64,000 bases of DNA from Pseudomonas marginalis (GCF_001645105.1 NZ_LKEG01000026.1:124649-188648), one strand, 5' to 3'; shown: positions 46,100-55,764, counted from the first letter of the stretch. A program made the numbers and translations. The notes: generated by a model not told the origin, from the sequence alone.

Positions 46100-47689
46100 T
46101 TATTGTGGTGAGCGTGCTTGCTGTGGCGAGGGCGCTTGTTGTGGCGAGGGAGCTTGCTCCCGCTGGGCTGCGAAGCGGCCCCAAAAAAGCCGGCTCCAGC
46201 TTCGCGGTCGAACGGGAGCAAGCTCCCTCGCCACAACGGTCGGCCCGTAGACAGCCGCCGGTTCCGGAAACACCCGCAGCAAGGTCAGGTACACCACCGA
46301 CGCCAACCCCAGCGTCACCGGCAAGCTGATATCAATGCCATCGGCCAAATTGCCCAGCGGTCCCACAAACTGCCCCGGCAAATTGACGAAACACAGGCCC
46401 ACCAATGCACTCGGAATCCACGCCCCCAACCCGCGCCAGTTCCAGCCATGGCTGAACCAGTAGCGCCCGCCGGTCTCACCGCGGGTAAACACCTGCAGGT
46501 CATCCGGGCAGTAGAAGCCGCGACGCACGATCAGGCCGATGATCATCATCACCATCCACGGCGTGGTGCAGGTGATGATCAGTACCGCGAACGTCGACAC
46601 GCTTTGCACCAGGTTGGCGGCGAAACGTCCGATAAAGATGAAGGCAATCGACATCACCCCGATCAGCAGCGTGGCTTTCACCCGTGACAACAGGCGCGGG
46701 AACACGCTGGACATGTCCAGCCCGGTGCCATACAGCGACGTGGTGCCGGTGGACATGCCACCGATCACCGCGATCAGGCACACCGGCAGGAAGAACCAGG
46801 TCGGCGCTACCGCCAGCAACCCGCCGACATAGTTATTCGCCGTGATGTAGTCCGGCGCCTTGATCGCGACGATGGTCGCGGTGGCCAGGCCAAACAGGAA
46901 AGGGATTAACGTCGCGATTTGCGCCAGCACCACTGCCAGCATGATGCGCATTTTCGGCGTCTCACGCGGGATGTAGCGCGACCAGTCACCCAGGAACGCA
47001 CCGAAGGAAATCGGGTTGCTCATGGCCACCAGCGCGGCGCCGATGAAGGCGGCCCAGAAGCCCGTCTGGCCCATGGCTACAGTGCCCGCGAAGTGGCTGT
47101 CGAACGCCGGCGCGAAGGCAAAGATGCCCAACAGGAACAACAGGCTCGCCGCCCACACCGCAATGCGGTTGACCCACAGCATGAAGCGAAAGCCGTAGAT
47201 GCACACCGTCAGTACGAGAATGGCGAACACGCCGTAGGCCAGGCCCAGGGTCAAGTCGGTTTCCGGCAGGCCGATCAGACGTTTCGCACCCCCCACCAAC
47301 GCATCGCCCGAACTCCACACCGACAGTGAGAAGAAGGCAATCGCCGTCAGCAGTGAGAGAAACGAGCCGACAATCCGCCCGTGCACACCAAAGTGCGCAC
47401 CGGAAGACACCGCGTTGTTGGTGCCGTTGATCGGCCCGAACAGGCCCATGGGCGCCAGGATCAGCGCACCCACCAGCACGCCCAGCACAATCGCCCAGAC
47501 GCCGGCCTGGAACGACAAGCCGAACAACACCGGGAAGGAGCCCAGCACGGCGGTGGCAAAGGTGTTGGCACCGCCGAAGATCAGTCGGAACAGATCCTTG
47601 GGGCCGGCGGTACGTTCGTGGTCCGGGATCTGCTCGACCCCGTTGGTTTCTATCTTTCGAATACTTTTATCGTTGTTTTTATTATTCAT
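46100..47689 (-). CDS. NCS1 family permease of the gbu cluster (PA1419-like), REP-encoded C-terminus
   Basis: A 529-residue NCS1/purine-cytosine permease-like transporter with twelve helices (RLIFGGANTFATAVLGSFPV, FGPINGTNNAVSSGAHFGVH, and FGAFLGDWSRYIPRETPK as signatures). Homology-like sequence ends near PEPAAVYGPT. The last 45 or so residues (VVARELAPVRPRSWSRL, then QREQAPSPQQAPSPQQAR) are translated from a REPIN and its 18-bp tandem copies, ending at a TAA 23 bp before the symporter start. GGAGC precedes ATG 47689. AATAATAA, a Crc/Hfq-type A-rich motif, directly follows the ATG (47679-47686). Probably imports guanidinobutyrate or related compounds, by context. Confidence 0.9.
   Translation of the reverse strand: MNNKNNDKSIRKIETNGVEQIPDHERTAGPKDLFRLIFGGANTFATAVLGSFPVLFGLSFQAGVWAIVLGVLVGALILAPMGLFGPINGTNNAVSSGAHFGVHGRIVGSFLSLLTAIAFFSLSVWSSGDALVGGAKRLIGLPETDLTLGLAYGVFAILVLTVCIYGFRFMLWVNRIAVWAASLLFLLGIFAFAPAFDSHFAGTVAMGQTGFWAAFIGAALVAMSNPISFGAFLGDWSRYIPRETPKMRIMLAVVLAQIATLIPFLFGLATATIVAIKAPDYITANNYVGGLLAVAPTWFFLPVCLIAVIGGMSTGTTSLYGTGLDMSSVFPRLLSRVKATLLIGVMSIAFIFIGRFAANLVQSVSTFAVLIITCTTPWMVMMIIGLIVRRGFYCPDDLQVFTRGETGGRYWFSHGWNWRGLGAWIPSALVGLCFVNLPGQFVGPLGNLADGIDISLPVTLGLASVVYLTLLRVFPEPAAVYGPTVVARELAPVRPRSWSRLFWGRFAAQREQAPSPQQAPSPQQARSPQ
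46105..46235. repeat. REPIN class A with 18-bp tandem extension, inside a coding sequence
   Basis: The REPIN core (46141-46235) is bounded by GTGGCGAGGGAGCTTGCTCC and GGGAGCAAGCTCCCTCGCCA. On its left side the REP end is repeated twice more with an 18-bp period: GTGGTGAGCGTGCTTGCT (46105), GTGGCGAGGGCGCTTGTT (46123), GTGGCGAGGGAGCTTGCT (46141). The whole block is translated on the minus strand as the C-terminus of the NCS1 permease. Confidence 0.92.
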
Positions 47690-47710
47690 GATCAGCTCCG
47701 ATCACATTGG

Positions 47711-48133
47711 CTAAGGGGGCGGCAGCCCTTCCGGCATAGCGGACAAATGTTCGTGACAGGCCAGCCACAGGCCTTGTTTTTGTTGTGTGCCAGACCCTTG
47801 CCGTGTGAAGACGATGGTCTCGCGTTCCTGGCTAAAAAATTGCTCCCCGTTCATGCGCAGCTCGGTGGCCACGTCATGCATGAAAATCGCCACGTCACCC
47901 TGCAGGCTGACCACGGCGTTGCTTGAGGTGCAGGACAGCACCTCGAACCCCTCGTCCCGGCGCCAGCTGTCCCACAACGCCTGGTAGGCATCGCGACTCA
48001 GCAGTGGCTGGGGGAGGGTGTAGAACACAAAGCTCGCATCGGCGGTGAACGCGCCGAAGTAGGCGGCGCGGTCATTGCGCGCAAAGGCCGCGACCAGGTC
48101 GGCGGCGGCTTGCAGCACTTCGTGGGTGCTCAT
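47711..48133 (-). CDS. NTF2-like protein (SnoaL/DUF4440 type)
   Basis: A 140-residue single-domain protein with the NTF2-like fold: VLQAAADLVAAFARNDRAAY in the first helix, FTADASFVFYTL, then strands through VFTRQGSGTQQKQGLWLACH and HLSAMPEGLPP. Similar small proteins occur beside ureohydrolase or amide catabolism genes (AtzH-like), with an unclear role, perhaps as a stabilising subunit. The start overlaps the gbuA stop (TGATG), so the two are translationally coupled. An upstream frame to 48247 would read into gbuA. PA1420-like by position. Confidence 0.85.
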   Translation of the reverse strand: MSTHEVLQAAADLVAAFARNDRAAYFGAFTADASFVFYTLPQPLLSRDAYQALWDSWRRDEGFEVLSCTSSNAVVSLQGDVAIFMHDVATELRMNGEQFFSQERETIVFTRQGSGTQQKQGLWLACHEHLSAMPEGLPPP

Positions 48134-49083
48134 CAGCGATGGGCCACGCCAGGCAGTACGCAGAGCATTTCGTACAGCAGGTTGGCGCCCAGCAGCGAAG
48201 TGTTGCCGGTGGTGTCGTAGGGCGGCGAAACTTCGACCAGGTCGCAACCAATCAGGTCGAGGCCCTGGCAGCCGCGGATGATCTCAATCGCCTGGATGGT
48301 GGTCAGCCCGCCGATTTCCGGCGTACCGGTGCCCGGCGCCCAAGCCGGGTCGATGCCATCGATATCAAAGCTCAGGTACACCGGGCCGCCGCCGACTTTC
48401 TCACGCACCTCGGCCATCAACGGCGCGAGGGAGTGGTGCCAGCATTCTTCGGCCTGGACCACACGGAAGCCCTGCTTGCGGCTCCAGTTGAAGTCTTCGG
48501 CGGTGTAGCCTTGGGCGCGCAGGCCGATCTGCACCACACGGTCGCAGTCCAGCAAGCCCTCTTCAACCGCGCGGCGGAAGGTGGTGCCGTGGGCGATTTT
48601 CTCGCCGAACATATGGTCGTTCACATCGGCGTGGGCATCGATGTGCACCAGCCCGACCTTGCCGTGTTTCTTGTGGATCGCCCGCAGGATCGGCAGGGTG
48701 ATGGTGTGGTCGCCGCCCAATGTCATCGGGACTACGTTGTGCTCGAGGATTTCGTCGTAGGCCTCTTCGATGATGCGCACGGCGTCCAGCAGGTTGAAGG
48801 TGTTGATCGCCACGTCACCAATGTCCGCGACCGACAGCGAGTCGAACGGTGCGGCGCCGGTGGCCATGTTGTAGGGGCGGATCATGACGGATTCGGCGCG
48901 GATTTCACGCGGCCCGAATCGGGTACCGGCGCGCAGCGAGGTGCCGATGTCCAGCGGCACGCCGATAAAGGCGGCATCCAGGCCCTTGGCCGTTTGCAGG
49001 TGGGGAAGACGCATCATGGTGGCGATGCCGGCAAAGCGCGGCATTTCGTTGCCGCCCAGTGGTTGGTGGAAAATCTTGTCCAC
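48133..49083 (-). CDS. gbuA: Guanidinobutyrase (agmatinase/arginase family)
   Basis: A 316-residue ureohydrolase that should cleave 4-guanidinobutyrate into 4-aminobutyrate and urea. The binuclear Mn site is visible in GGDHT, HIDAHADVND and SFDIDGIDPAWAPGTG. The assignment to guanidinobutyrase rather than agmatinase rests on context: an upstream divergent LysR gene resembling gbuR, and a permease set matching PA1418-PA1421. The start is GTG at 49083 (MDKIFHQPLGG), with ATGAGG upstream and an A-rich AATAAACAAAACAACG stretch before it that could be a degenerate Crc site. Confidence 0.9.
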   Translation of the reverse strand: MDKIFHQPLGGNEMPRFAGIATMMRLPHLQTAKGLDAAFIGVPLDIGTSLRAGTRFGPREIRAESVMIRPYNMATGAAPFDSLSVADIGDVAINTFNLLDAVRIIEEAYDEILEHNVVPMTLGGDHTITLPILRAIHKKHGKVGLVHIDAHADVNDHMFGEKIAHGTTFRRAVEEGLLDCDRVVQIGLRAQGYTAEDFNWSRKQGFRVVQAEECWHHSLAPLMAEVREKVGGGPVYLSFDIDGIDPAWAPGTGTPEIGGLTTIQAIEIIRGCQGLDLIGCDLVEVSPPYDTTGNTSLLGANLLYEMLCVLPGVAHR

Positions 49084-49220
49084 GGGAGTGCCTCATCGTT
49101 GTTTTGTTTATTAGGGGCCGATTCTGCGAAATACACCGATACGAAAGAATCGGCAGGGGCAAATACTTAGTTCAGATTTTTCTAAACTAATGCCAGCGGT
49201 TAAACTACGACAGCTGGACT

Positions 49221-49352
49221 GTAGTGAGCGGGCTTGCCCCGCGCTGGGGGGCGAAGCCGCCCTAAACCCAGGCACCTCGGTCTCTCTGAAACACTGCGGC
49301 GTCCTCATTAGGGCGGCTTCGCCCCCCAGCGCGGGACAAGCCCGCTCACTAC
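49221..49352. repeat. REPIN, class C
   Basis: GTAGTGAGCGGGCTTGCCCC at the left and GGACAAGCCCGCTCACTACA at the right, extended inward by GGGGGGCGAAGCCGCCCTAA and its complement, give an almost continuous hairpin of more than 35 bp per arm. The centre has CTCTCTGAAACACTGCGGCG, related to the other class C centres. It sits between gbuR and gbuA, within the region expected to hold both promoters. Confidence 0.93.
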
Positions 49353-49379
49353 AAGTAGCCCGATCATCTTGGAGACCCC

Positions 49380-50273
49380 ATGGCCAACGCCTTGCCCGAC
49401 CTGAAACTCCTGCGGATCTTCGTCAGCGTCGTGCGGCACCAGGGATTCGCCAATGCCCAGCACGAACTCAACCTGTCCACGTCGGCCATCAGCACTTACA
49501 TGAGCCAACTGGAATCGGCGTTGGGCCTGGTGCTGTGCCATCGCGGCCGGGGCGGTTTCAGCCTGACCAGCAAAGGCGAGCTGTTCCATCAGGAAACCCT
49601 GCGGTTACTGGGCGAACTGGAAGGTTTCGAGCAATACGCCGCAGCCTTGAAAGGCGAGTTGCGCGGCACCCTCAAGCTCGGGGTGCTCGACTCTACCGTC
49701 AGCGATAAGGCGCTGCCGTTCGCCGAAGTCATCGGCGCCTACAGCCAGGAGCACCCGGCGGTGCACCTGCATTTGTCGGTGATGAGCCCCTACGAACTGC
49801 AACTCGGTGTGCAGGACAATCGCCTCGACCTGGCCATCGGTGCTTTCTCCAACCGCATGAGCGGGCTGATCTACATGCCGTTGTACCGCGAGCAGCACTG
49901 GTTGTATTGCAGCACCCGGCACCCGCTGTTCAACGAGCGCCGCATCCCGGAGCAAGTGATCACCCAGCAACGCATGGTCGGTCGCGGCTACTGGAGCCAG
50001 GCCGAACTGGCGCGCCATGGTTTCAAACACAGCGCGGCGACCGTGGAAAGTATGGAGGCTCAGTTGATCCTGGTGCTGTCCGGCGCCTATATCGGCTACC
50101 TGCCTGAGCACTACGCCCAGGCCTGGGCCGACAAGGGGGATTTGCGCGTATTGCTGCCGGCCACCTTCGGTTACCAGGCGCCGTTTTCGATGATCATGCG
50201 CCGCGGGCGCAGCCGTGAACCGTTGATCCAGACCTTCCGCGATCTACTCAAAGCCCAGCTCAACCAGGCCTGA
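49380..50273 (+). CDS. gbuR: LysR-type regulator of guanidinobutyrate catabolism
   Basis: A 297-residue LTTR. The winged helix is LKLLRIFVSVVRHQGFANAQ through NLSTSAISTYMSQLESALGL, and a substrate-binding domain follows. Divergence from gbuA and the PAO1 order PA1421-PA1422 support the name: in P. aeruginosa GbuR activates gbuA in response to 4-guanidinobutyrate. A REPIN separates the two genes here, leaving about 135 bp on the gbuA side and 27 bp on the gbuR side for operators. The start ATG 49380 has TTGGAG seven or so bases upstream. Confidence 0.88.
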   Translation: MANALPDLKLLRIFVSVVRHQGFANAQHELNLSTSAISTYMSQLESALGLVLCHRGRGGFSLTSKGELFHQETLRLLGELEGFEQYAAALKGELRGTLKLGVLDSTVSDKALPFAEVIGAYSQEHPAVHLHLSVMSPYELQLGVQDNRLDLAIGAFSNRMSGLIYMPLYREQHWLYCSTRHPLFNERRIPEQVITQQRMVGRGYWSQAELARHGFKHSAATVESMEAQLILVLSGAYIGYLPEHYAQAWADKGDLRVLLPATFGYQAPFSMIMRRGRSREPLIQTFRDLLKAQLNQA

Positions 50274-50279
50274 TAATCC

Positions 50280-50885
50280 ATGTCCAGACCCCAATGCCCG
50301 CGCTGCCTGCGACCCGCCACCCATTGCCTGTGCGCGTTGATCCCGAGCCTCGACAGCCGTACCCGCGTGTTGCTGTTGCAGCACCCGAGCGAGGTCAACC
50401 ATGCGCTCAATACCGCGCGGTTGGCGGCGTTGGGGTTGAACAATGCGCAGTTGATAGTGGGTGAGGTCTTTGATGATCTGCCGGCTCTATTGAACCCGCC
50501 TGGCTATCAGGCGCGGCTGTTGTTTCCGGCTGACGACGCCCAGCCGCTGCAAGCCTATGTGCCGGGGGATCAACCGCTGTTGCTGGTGGTTCCCGACGGC
50601 ACCTGGCGCAAGGCGCGCAAATTGCTGCACCTCAATCCGTTGCTGGCAGCGCTGCCACGGGTGACGCTGGCCGAGGGCGCTGTGTCGCGTTATCGGCTGC
50701 GCAAAGCGCCCGGGCCGGGAGCCCTGTCAACGGTTGAGGCCATTGTGCAGGCGTTGCAGGTGCTGGAGGCACCGGCATCGTTTGAGCTGCTGCTCAAACC
50801 CTTTGAGGCGCTGATCGACGGGCAGATTGCGGCGATGGGGGAGGAGGTTTTTCAGAAAAACCATGGCGATCGACATTTGGGCTAG
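50280..50885 (+). CDS. DTW-domain protein (TapT-like tRNA-uridine aminocarboxypropyltransferase)
   Basis: A 201-residue protein with the DTW-domain features: an N-terminal zinc-knuckle-like CPRCLRPATHCLCAL, VLLLQHPSEVNHALNTARLA, the DGTW box (VVPDGTWRKARKLL) and LSTVEAIVQAL. In E. coli the related YfiP/TapT makes acp3U47 in tRNAs using SAM. It follows gbuR by six bases but is probably not part of guanidinobutyrate metabolism. It may be any of several DTW paralogues, so no gene symbol is given. Confidence 0.87.
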   Translation: MSRPQCPRCLRPATHCLCALIPSLDSRTRVLLLQHPSEVNHALNTARLAALGLNNAQLIVGEVFDDLPALLNPPGYQARLLFPADDAQPLQAYVPGDQPLLLVVPDGTWRKARKLLHLNPLLAALPRVTLAEGAVSRYRLRKAPGPGALSTVEAIVQALQVLEAPASFELLLKPFEALIDGQIAAMGEEVFQKNHGDRHLG

Positions 50886-50906
50886 GCGGGTTGTCGAGGT
50901 GCGGCC

Positions 50907-50993
50907 ATCGGGGGGCAAGCCCCCCTCTCACAGTTGACCGAATTCCAGCATGAGAATGCGGGCGAATGTGGGAGGGGGCTTGCTCCCGATAGC
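50907..50993. repeat. REPIN, class B
   Basis: ATCGGGGGGCAAGCCCCCCT at the left and GTGGGAGGGGGCTTGCTCCC followed by GATAG at the right are inverted copies. The centre contains a small AATTCCAGCATGAGAATGCG loop. It lies between the DTW gene and cysM and may end the former's transcript. Confidence 0.88.
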
Positions 50994-51118
50994 GTCTGCC
51001 CAGCCACCACTTCGCTCGCTTATTCCTATAAGCCATAAGCACCGCACTTTGCGTGATATGGCCCGCCGGCCTTTCCCGGTATGATGTTCGCCCCCGCAGT
51101 CTGGATTGCGAATACGCC

Positions 51119-52021
51119 ATGACCTTGCAGTACCCTACAATCGCCGATTGCGTCGGCAACACCCCCCTGGTCCGCTTGCAACGCATGGCGGGTGAAACCA
51201 GCAATACCCTGTTGCTCAAGCTTGAAGGGAACAACCCGGCCGGTTCGGTAAAAGACCGCCCGGCGCTGTCGATGATCACCCGCGCCGAGTTGCGCGGGCA
51301 GATCAAGCCCGGCGACACCCTGATCGAAGCCACCTCCGGTAACACCGGGATCGCGCTGGCCATGGCCGCGGCGATCAAGGGTTACAAGATGGTGCTGATC
51401 ATGCCCGACAACGGCAGCGCCGAGCGCAAGGCGGCGATGACCGCCTATGGCGCCGAACTGGTGCTGGTGACCCAGGAAGAGGGCATGGAAGGTGCCCGCG
51501 ACCTCGCCGAGCGCATGGCCGCCGAAGGCCGTGGCCAGGTGCTGGACCAGTTCGCCAACGGTGACAACCCCGAGGCGCACTACACCACCACTGGTCCGGA
51601 AATCTGGCGCCAGACCCAGGGCACCATCACCCATTTCGTCAGTTCCATGGGTACCACCGGTACCATCATGGGCAACTCGCGCTACCTCAAGGAGCAGAAC
51701 CCGGCGATCCAGATCGTGGGGCTGCAACCCATGGAAGGCGCGGCCATCCCGGGCATCCGCCGCTGGCCCGAAGAGTATCTGCCGAAGATCTACAACGCGA
51801 CCCGCGTGGACCGCATCATCGACATGGCCCAGCGTGAAGCCGAAGACACCACGCGTCGCCTGGCCCGTGAAGAAGGCATCTTCTGCGGTGTGTCCTCCGG
51901 TGGTGCCGTGGCCGGCATGTTGCGCTTGTCCAAAGAGGTGGAAAACGCGGTGATCGTCGCGATCATCTGTGACCGAGGCGACCGTTACTTGTCGACCGGC
52001 ATTTTCGACGAACCCAACTGA
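51119..52021 (+). CDS. cysM: Cysteine synthase B (O-acetylserine sulfhydrylase)
   Basis: A PLP enzyme that makes cysteine from O-acetylserine and sulphide or thiosulphate. The 300 residues include the PLP lysine K45 ([11 protein letters not shown]), the substrate loop TSGNTG, the glycine-rich [11 protein letters not shown] and the C-terminal [11 protein letters not shown]. The CysM-type [12 protein letters not shown] segment separates it from CysK. I chose ATG 51119 ([17 protein letters not shown]). Its stop overlaps the start of rlmD (TGATG). Confidence 0.95.
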   Translation: MTLQYPTIADCVGNTPLVRLQRMAGETSNTLLLKLEGNNPAGSVKDRPALSMITRAELRGQIKPGDTLIEATSGNTGIALAMAAAIKGYKMVLIMPDNGSAERKAAMTAYGAELVLVTQEEGMEGARDLAERMAAEGRGQVLDQFANGDNPEAHYTTTGPEIWRQTQGTITHFVSSMGTTGTIMGNSRYLKEQNPAIQIVGLQPMEGAAIPGIRRWPEEYLPKIYNATRVDRIIDMAQREAEDTTRRLAREEGIFCGVSSGGAVAGMLRLSKEVENAVIVAIICDRGDRYLSTGIFDEPN

Positions 52022-53373
52022 TGGCCAAGCACGAGAGAGGCCTGCGCTTCCAGCCGACGGGCGGCAGCCGGGCCCCGCAGATTCCGGTAGGCAAGAAACA
52101 ACGCTTGACCATCGAGCGCCTGGCCAATGACGGCCGCGGCATCGTGTTCTTTGAAGGCCGCACCTGGTTTGTGAACGGCGCGCTGGCCGGCGAAGACGTG
52201 GAAGCGCGGGTGCTGGGCACCCACGGCAAAATCGTCGAGGCGCGCACCGAGCGGGTGTTCAAGGCCAGCGAACTGCGGCGTCCGGCGCCGTGTGCGCACT
52301 TCGGTCGCTGCGGCGGTTGCAGCGTGCAGCACTTGCCCCACGCCGAACAACTTGCCCTGAAACAGCGCATGCTCGCCGAGCAACTGTCCCGTGTGGCCGG
52401 TGTCGAACCGCAAGAGTGGGCCGCACCGTTGAGTGGGCCGGAATTCGGCTACCGTCGCCGCGCCCGTGTGGCCGTGCGTTGGGACGCCAAGGCGAAACAT
52501 CTGGCAGTCGGTTTCCGCGCCGTGGCCAGCCAGGACATCGTCGCCATTGACGATTGCCCGGTACTGGTACAGGCCTTGCAACCGATCATGCAACGTCTGC
52601 CCAACATGCTCCGCCGCCTGAGCAAACCTCAGGCGCTGGGGCATGTGGAAGTGTTCAGTGGGACCTCCATCGCCGTGTTGCTGCGGCATATGGCGCCGCT
52701 GTCCGAAGCGGACCTGCACATTTTGAAAGAATTCTGCACCTTCCATGATGCCCAGCTGTGGCTGCATGGCGAGGGTCAGCCGGAACCGGTCGACGCCGAT
52801 GCGGTTCTGGGGTTTCGATTGGAACAGTGGGATCTGGAACTGGCTTACCGGCCTGGAGACTTCGTCCAAGTCAACGCCGGGGTCAACGCGGCGATGGTCG
52901 CCCAGGCCCTGGAATGGCTGGCGCCCCAACCCGATGAGCGGGTGTTGGACCTGTTTTGCGGCCTGGGCAATTTCGCCCTGCCGCTTGCTCGCCAAGTGCG
53001 GGAAGTGGTGGCGGTGGAAGGCGTACAGACCATGGTGGACCGGGCGGCCGTCAACGCCGTCAGCAACAATTTGCATAATGCGCAGTTTTTTCAGGCCGAT
53101 TTGTCTCAGCCTTTGACCGACGCGGAATGGGCCAAACAGGGCTTTTCTGCGGTACTCTTGGACCCACCTCGTGACGGTGCCCTGGAGGTTGTGCGCAAGC
53201 TCGCGACCCTCAAGGCCAAGCGTCTGGTGTATGTGTCCTGCAACCCGGCCACGCTGGCGCGGGACACGGTTGAGTTGGTCAAGCAAGGCTACCGGCTAAA
53301 ACGTGCCGGGATCCTCGACATGTTTCCGCAAACCGCGCATGTCGAGGCCATGGCGTTATTTGAAGCGGGCTAG
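52021..53373 (+). CDS. rlmD: 23S rRNA (uracil1939-C5)-methyltransferase
   Basis: RlmD methylates U1939 of 23S rRNA using SAM. The 450 residues have an N-terminal TRAM domain ([20 protein letters not shown]), Fe-S cluster cysteines C91, C97 and C100 ([10 protein letters not shown]) plus a later Cys in DDCPVL, the SAM motif [14 protein letters not shown], the LLDPPRDGA loop and the catalytic Cys in [12 protein letters not shown]. It is translationally coupled to cysM, as in other pseudomonads. Confidence 0.96.
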   Translation: MAKHERGLRFQPTGGSRAPQIPVGKKQRLTIERLANDGRGIVFFEGRTWFVNGALAGEDVEARVLGTHGKIVEARTERVFKASELRRPAPCAHFGRCGGCSVQHLPHAEQLALKQRMLAEQLSRVAGVEPQEWAAPLSGPEFGYRRRARVAVRWDAKAKHLAVGFRAVASQDIVAIDDCPVLVQALQPIMQRLPNMLRRLSKPQALGHVEVFSGTSIAVLLRHMAPLSEADLHILKEFCTFHDAQLWLHGEGQPEPVDADAVLGFRLEQWDLELAYRPGDFVQVNAGVNAAMVAQALEWLAPQPDERVLDLFCGLGNFALPLARQVREVVAVEGVQTMVDRAAVNAVSNNLHNAQFFQADLSQPLTDAEWAKQGFSAVLLDPPRDGALEVVRKLATLKAKRLVYVSCNPATLARDTVELVKQGYRLKRAGILDMFPQTAHVEAMALFEAG

Positions 53374-53511
53374 GATGCCCGTTTAATCCGACTGGCCTGC
53401 ATTCTCCAAGGCCGCGACCTGCCAGGGAGTGTGTGTAAGCTTTATCAAGGTAAAGCAGGTCAGCGATGATTTTTGACGCATCCAAGGTGCGTCGTAGGGA
53501 AGGTAAGCAAG

Positions 53512-55755
53512 ATGGTACAGGTGAGAGCACACCAGCCGATCAACACCGACGGCAGTATCAATCTCGAGGCATGGCTGGATCATGCCGTCAGTGTCGACCC
53601 GGCACTGGACCGTGAAGCCTTGAAAGCAGCCTGCGAGTTCGCTCGTGAGTCTGAGCAGCAAGACAATGCGGCCAAGAACCTGTGGGCCGAAGGCACTTCA
53701 AGTTTTCGCACCGGCTTGGAGATCGCCGAGATCCTCGCCGATCTTAAACTGGACCAGGACTCGCTGATCGCCGCCGTACTCTATCGCGGCGTACGCGAAG
53801 GGCACATCGCGTTGCCCATCGTCAGCCAGCGTTTCGGCACCGTGGTAGCCAAGCTGATCGACGGCGTGCTGCGCATGGCCGCGATCAGCGCCAGCCTCAG
53901 CCCGCGTCAATCCATGGTGCTGGGCACCCAGGGCCAGGTCGAGAACCTGCGCAAGATGCTGGTGGCGATGGTCGACGACGTTCGTGTCGCCCTGATCAAG
54001 CTGGCCGAACGCACCTGCGCCATCCGGGCGGTGAAGACGGCCGACGACGAAAAGCGCAACCGCGTTGCCCGCGAAGTCTTCGACATCTACGCACCCCTGG
54101 CGCACCGCCTGGGTATCGGCCATATCAAATGGGAGTTGGAGGACCTGTCCTTCCGCTACCTCGAACCCGATCAATACAAACAGATTGCCACCTTGCTGCA
54201 CGAGCGGCGGCTCGACCGTGAGCGCTTTATCGCCGACGTGATGAACCAGTTGCGCTCCGAGTTGCAGGCCACCGGCGTCGAGGCCGACATCAGCGGTCGC
54301 GCCAAACACATCTATTCCATCTGGCGCAAAATGCAGCGCAAGGGCCTGGCCTTCAGCCAGATCTACGACGTGCGTGCCGTGCGTGTGCTGGTGCCGGAAA
54401 TGCGTGACTGCTACACCGCGCTCGGTATCGTCCATACCCTGTGGCGGCACATTCCCAAGGAGTTTGACGACTACATCGCCAACCCCAAGGAAAACGGCTA
54501 TCGCTCCTTGCACACGGCGGTGATCGGCCCCGAGGGCAAGGTGCTGGAAGTGCAGATCCGCACGCACGCCATGCACGAAGAGGCCGAGCTGGGTGTCTGT
54601 GCGCACTGGCGCTACAAGGGCACCGACGTCAAGGCCGGGTCCAACCAGTACGAAGAGAAAATCTCCTGGCTGCGCCAAGTGCTGGAATGGCACGAAGAAC
54701 TCGGCGACATCGGCGGCCTGGCCGAACAGTTGCGTGTGGATATCGAGCCGGACCGGGTCTATATCTTCACGCCTGACGGACACGCCATCGACCTGCCCAA
54801 GGGCGCCACGCCGCTGGATTTTGCCTACCGCGTACACACCGAAATCGGTCACAACTGCCGGGGCGCCAAGATCAACGGGCGCATCGTGCCGCTCAACTAC
54901 AGCCTGCAAACCGGTGAGCAGGTCGAGATCATCACCAGCAAGCACGGCACGCCGAGCCGTGACTGGCTGAACCCCAACCTCGGCTACATCACCACGTCGC
55001 GGGCGCGGGCGAAGATCGTCCATTGGTTCAAGTTGCAGGCGCGTGACCAGAACGTCGCGGCGGGTAAAACCTTGCTTGAACGCGAACTGGCACGCCTGGG
55101 CCTGCCTCAGGTGGATTTCGACAAGTTGGCCGAAAAAGCCAACATGAAGATCGCCGAAGACATGTTTGCCGCACTGGGTGCCGGCGACTTGCGCCTGGCG
55201 CAACTGGTCAACCTGGCCCAGCAGCTGGTCGAGCCGGAGCGCGGCAGCGAACAGCTGGAACTGATTCCACGCAAGGCCACCGGCTACAAGCCCGGCAAGC
55301 GCGGCGATATCCAGATCCAGGGCGTGGGCAACCTGATGACGCAAATAGCCGGCTGCTGCCAGCCGTTGCCGGGCGATGCCATCGTCGGTTACATCACCCA
55401 GGGCCGTGGCGTGAGTATTCACCGCCAGGACTGCGCCTCGGTGCTGCAACTGGGCGGGCGTGAGCCGGAGCGGATCATCCAGGTCAGCTGGGGGCCGGTA
55501 CCGGTGCTCACCTACCCGGTGGACATCATCATCCGCGCCTACGACCGTTCTGGCTTGCTGCGTGACGTGTCGCAAGTGCTGCTCAACGAGCGCATCAACG
55601 TGCTGGCGGTCAACACCCGCTCGAACAAAGAGGACAACACCGCGTTGATGTCCCTGACCATCGAGATTCCGGGGTTGGACGCATTGGGTCGGTTGCTGGG
55701 GCGGATTTCCCAGTTGCCGAACATCATTGAAACCCGGCGCAACCGCACCCCTTGA
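53512..55755 (+). CDS. relA: GTP diphosphokinase RelA
   Basis: RelA makes (p)ppGpp from GTP/GDP and ATP when uncharged tRNA enters the ribosome. The 747 residues include a degenerate hydrolase domain (AAVLYRGVREGHI in place of the HD motif), the synthetase domain (GRAKHIYSIWRKMQRKGLAF, YDVRAVRVLV and NPKENGYRSLHTAV), the TGS domain (VYIFTPDGHAIDLPKGATPL) and a C-terminal ACT/RRM region (YDRSGLLRDVSQVLL). I chose ATG 53512 (MVQVRAHQPI), matching the length of P. aeruginosa RelA. The 138-bp gap before it holds its promoter. Confidence 0.97.
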   Translation: MVQVRAHQPINTDGSINLEAWLDHAVSVDPALDREALKAACEFARESEQQDNAAKNLWAEGTSSFRTGLEIAEILADLKLDQDSLIAAVLYRGVREGHIALPIVSQRFGTVVAKLIDGVLRMAAISASLSPRQSMVLGTQGQVENLRKMLVAMVDDVRVALIKLAERTCAIRAVKTADDEKRNRVAREVFDIYAPLAHRLGIGHIKWELEDLSFRYLEPDQYKQIATLLHERRLDRERFIADVMNQLRSELQATGVEADISGRAKHIYSIWRKMQRKGLAFSQIYDVRAVRVLVPEMRDCYTALGIVHTLWRHIPKEFDDYIANPKENGYRSLHTAVIGPEGKVLEVQIRTHAMHEEAELGVCAHWRYKGTDVKAGSNQYEEKISWLRQVLEWHEELGDIGGLAEQLRVDIEPDRVYIFTPDGHAIDLPKGATPLDFAYRVHTEIGHNCRGAKINGRIVPLNYSLQTGEQVEIITSKHGTPSRDWLNPNLGYITTSRARAKIVHWFKLQARDQNVAAGKTLLERELARLGLPQVDFDKLAEKANMKIAEDMFAALGAGDLRLAQLVNLAQQLVEPERGSEQLELIPRKATGYKPGKRGDIQIQGVGNLMTQIAGCCQPLPGDAIVGYITQGRGVSIHRQDCASVLQLGGREPERIIQVSWGPVPVLTYPVDIIIRAYDRSGLLRDVSQVLLNERINVLAVNTRSNKEDNTALMSLTIEIPGLDALGRLLGRISQLPNIIETRRNRTP

Positions 55756-55764
55756 TGCGGTCAT

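Noticed and set aside
46077-46184. N-terminal extension of the sodium:solute symporter
   Set aside because: The extra codons are REP sequence; family N-termini begin at MALDLFVVL.
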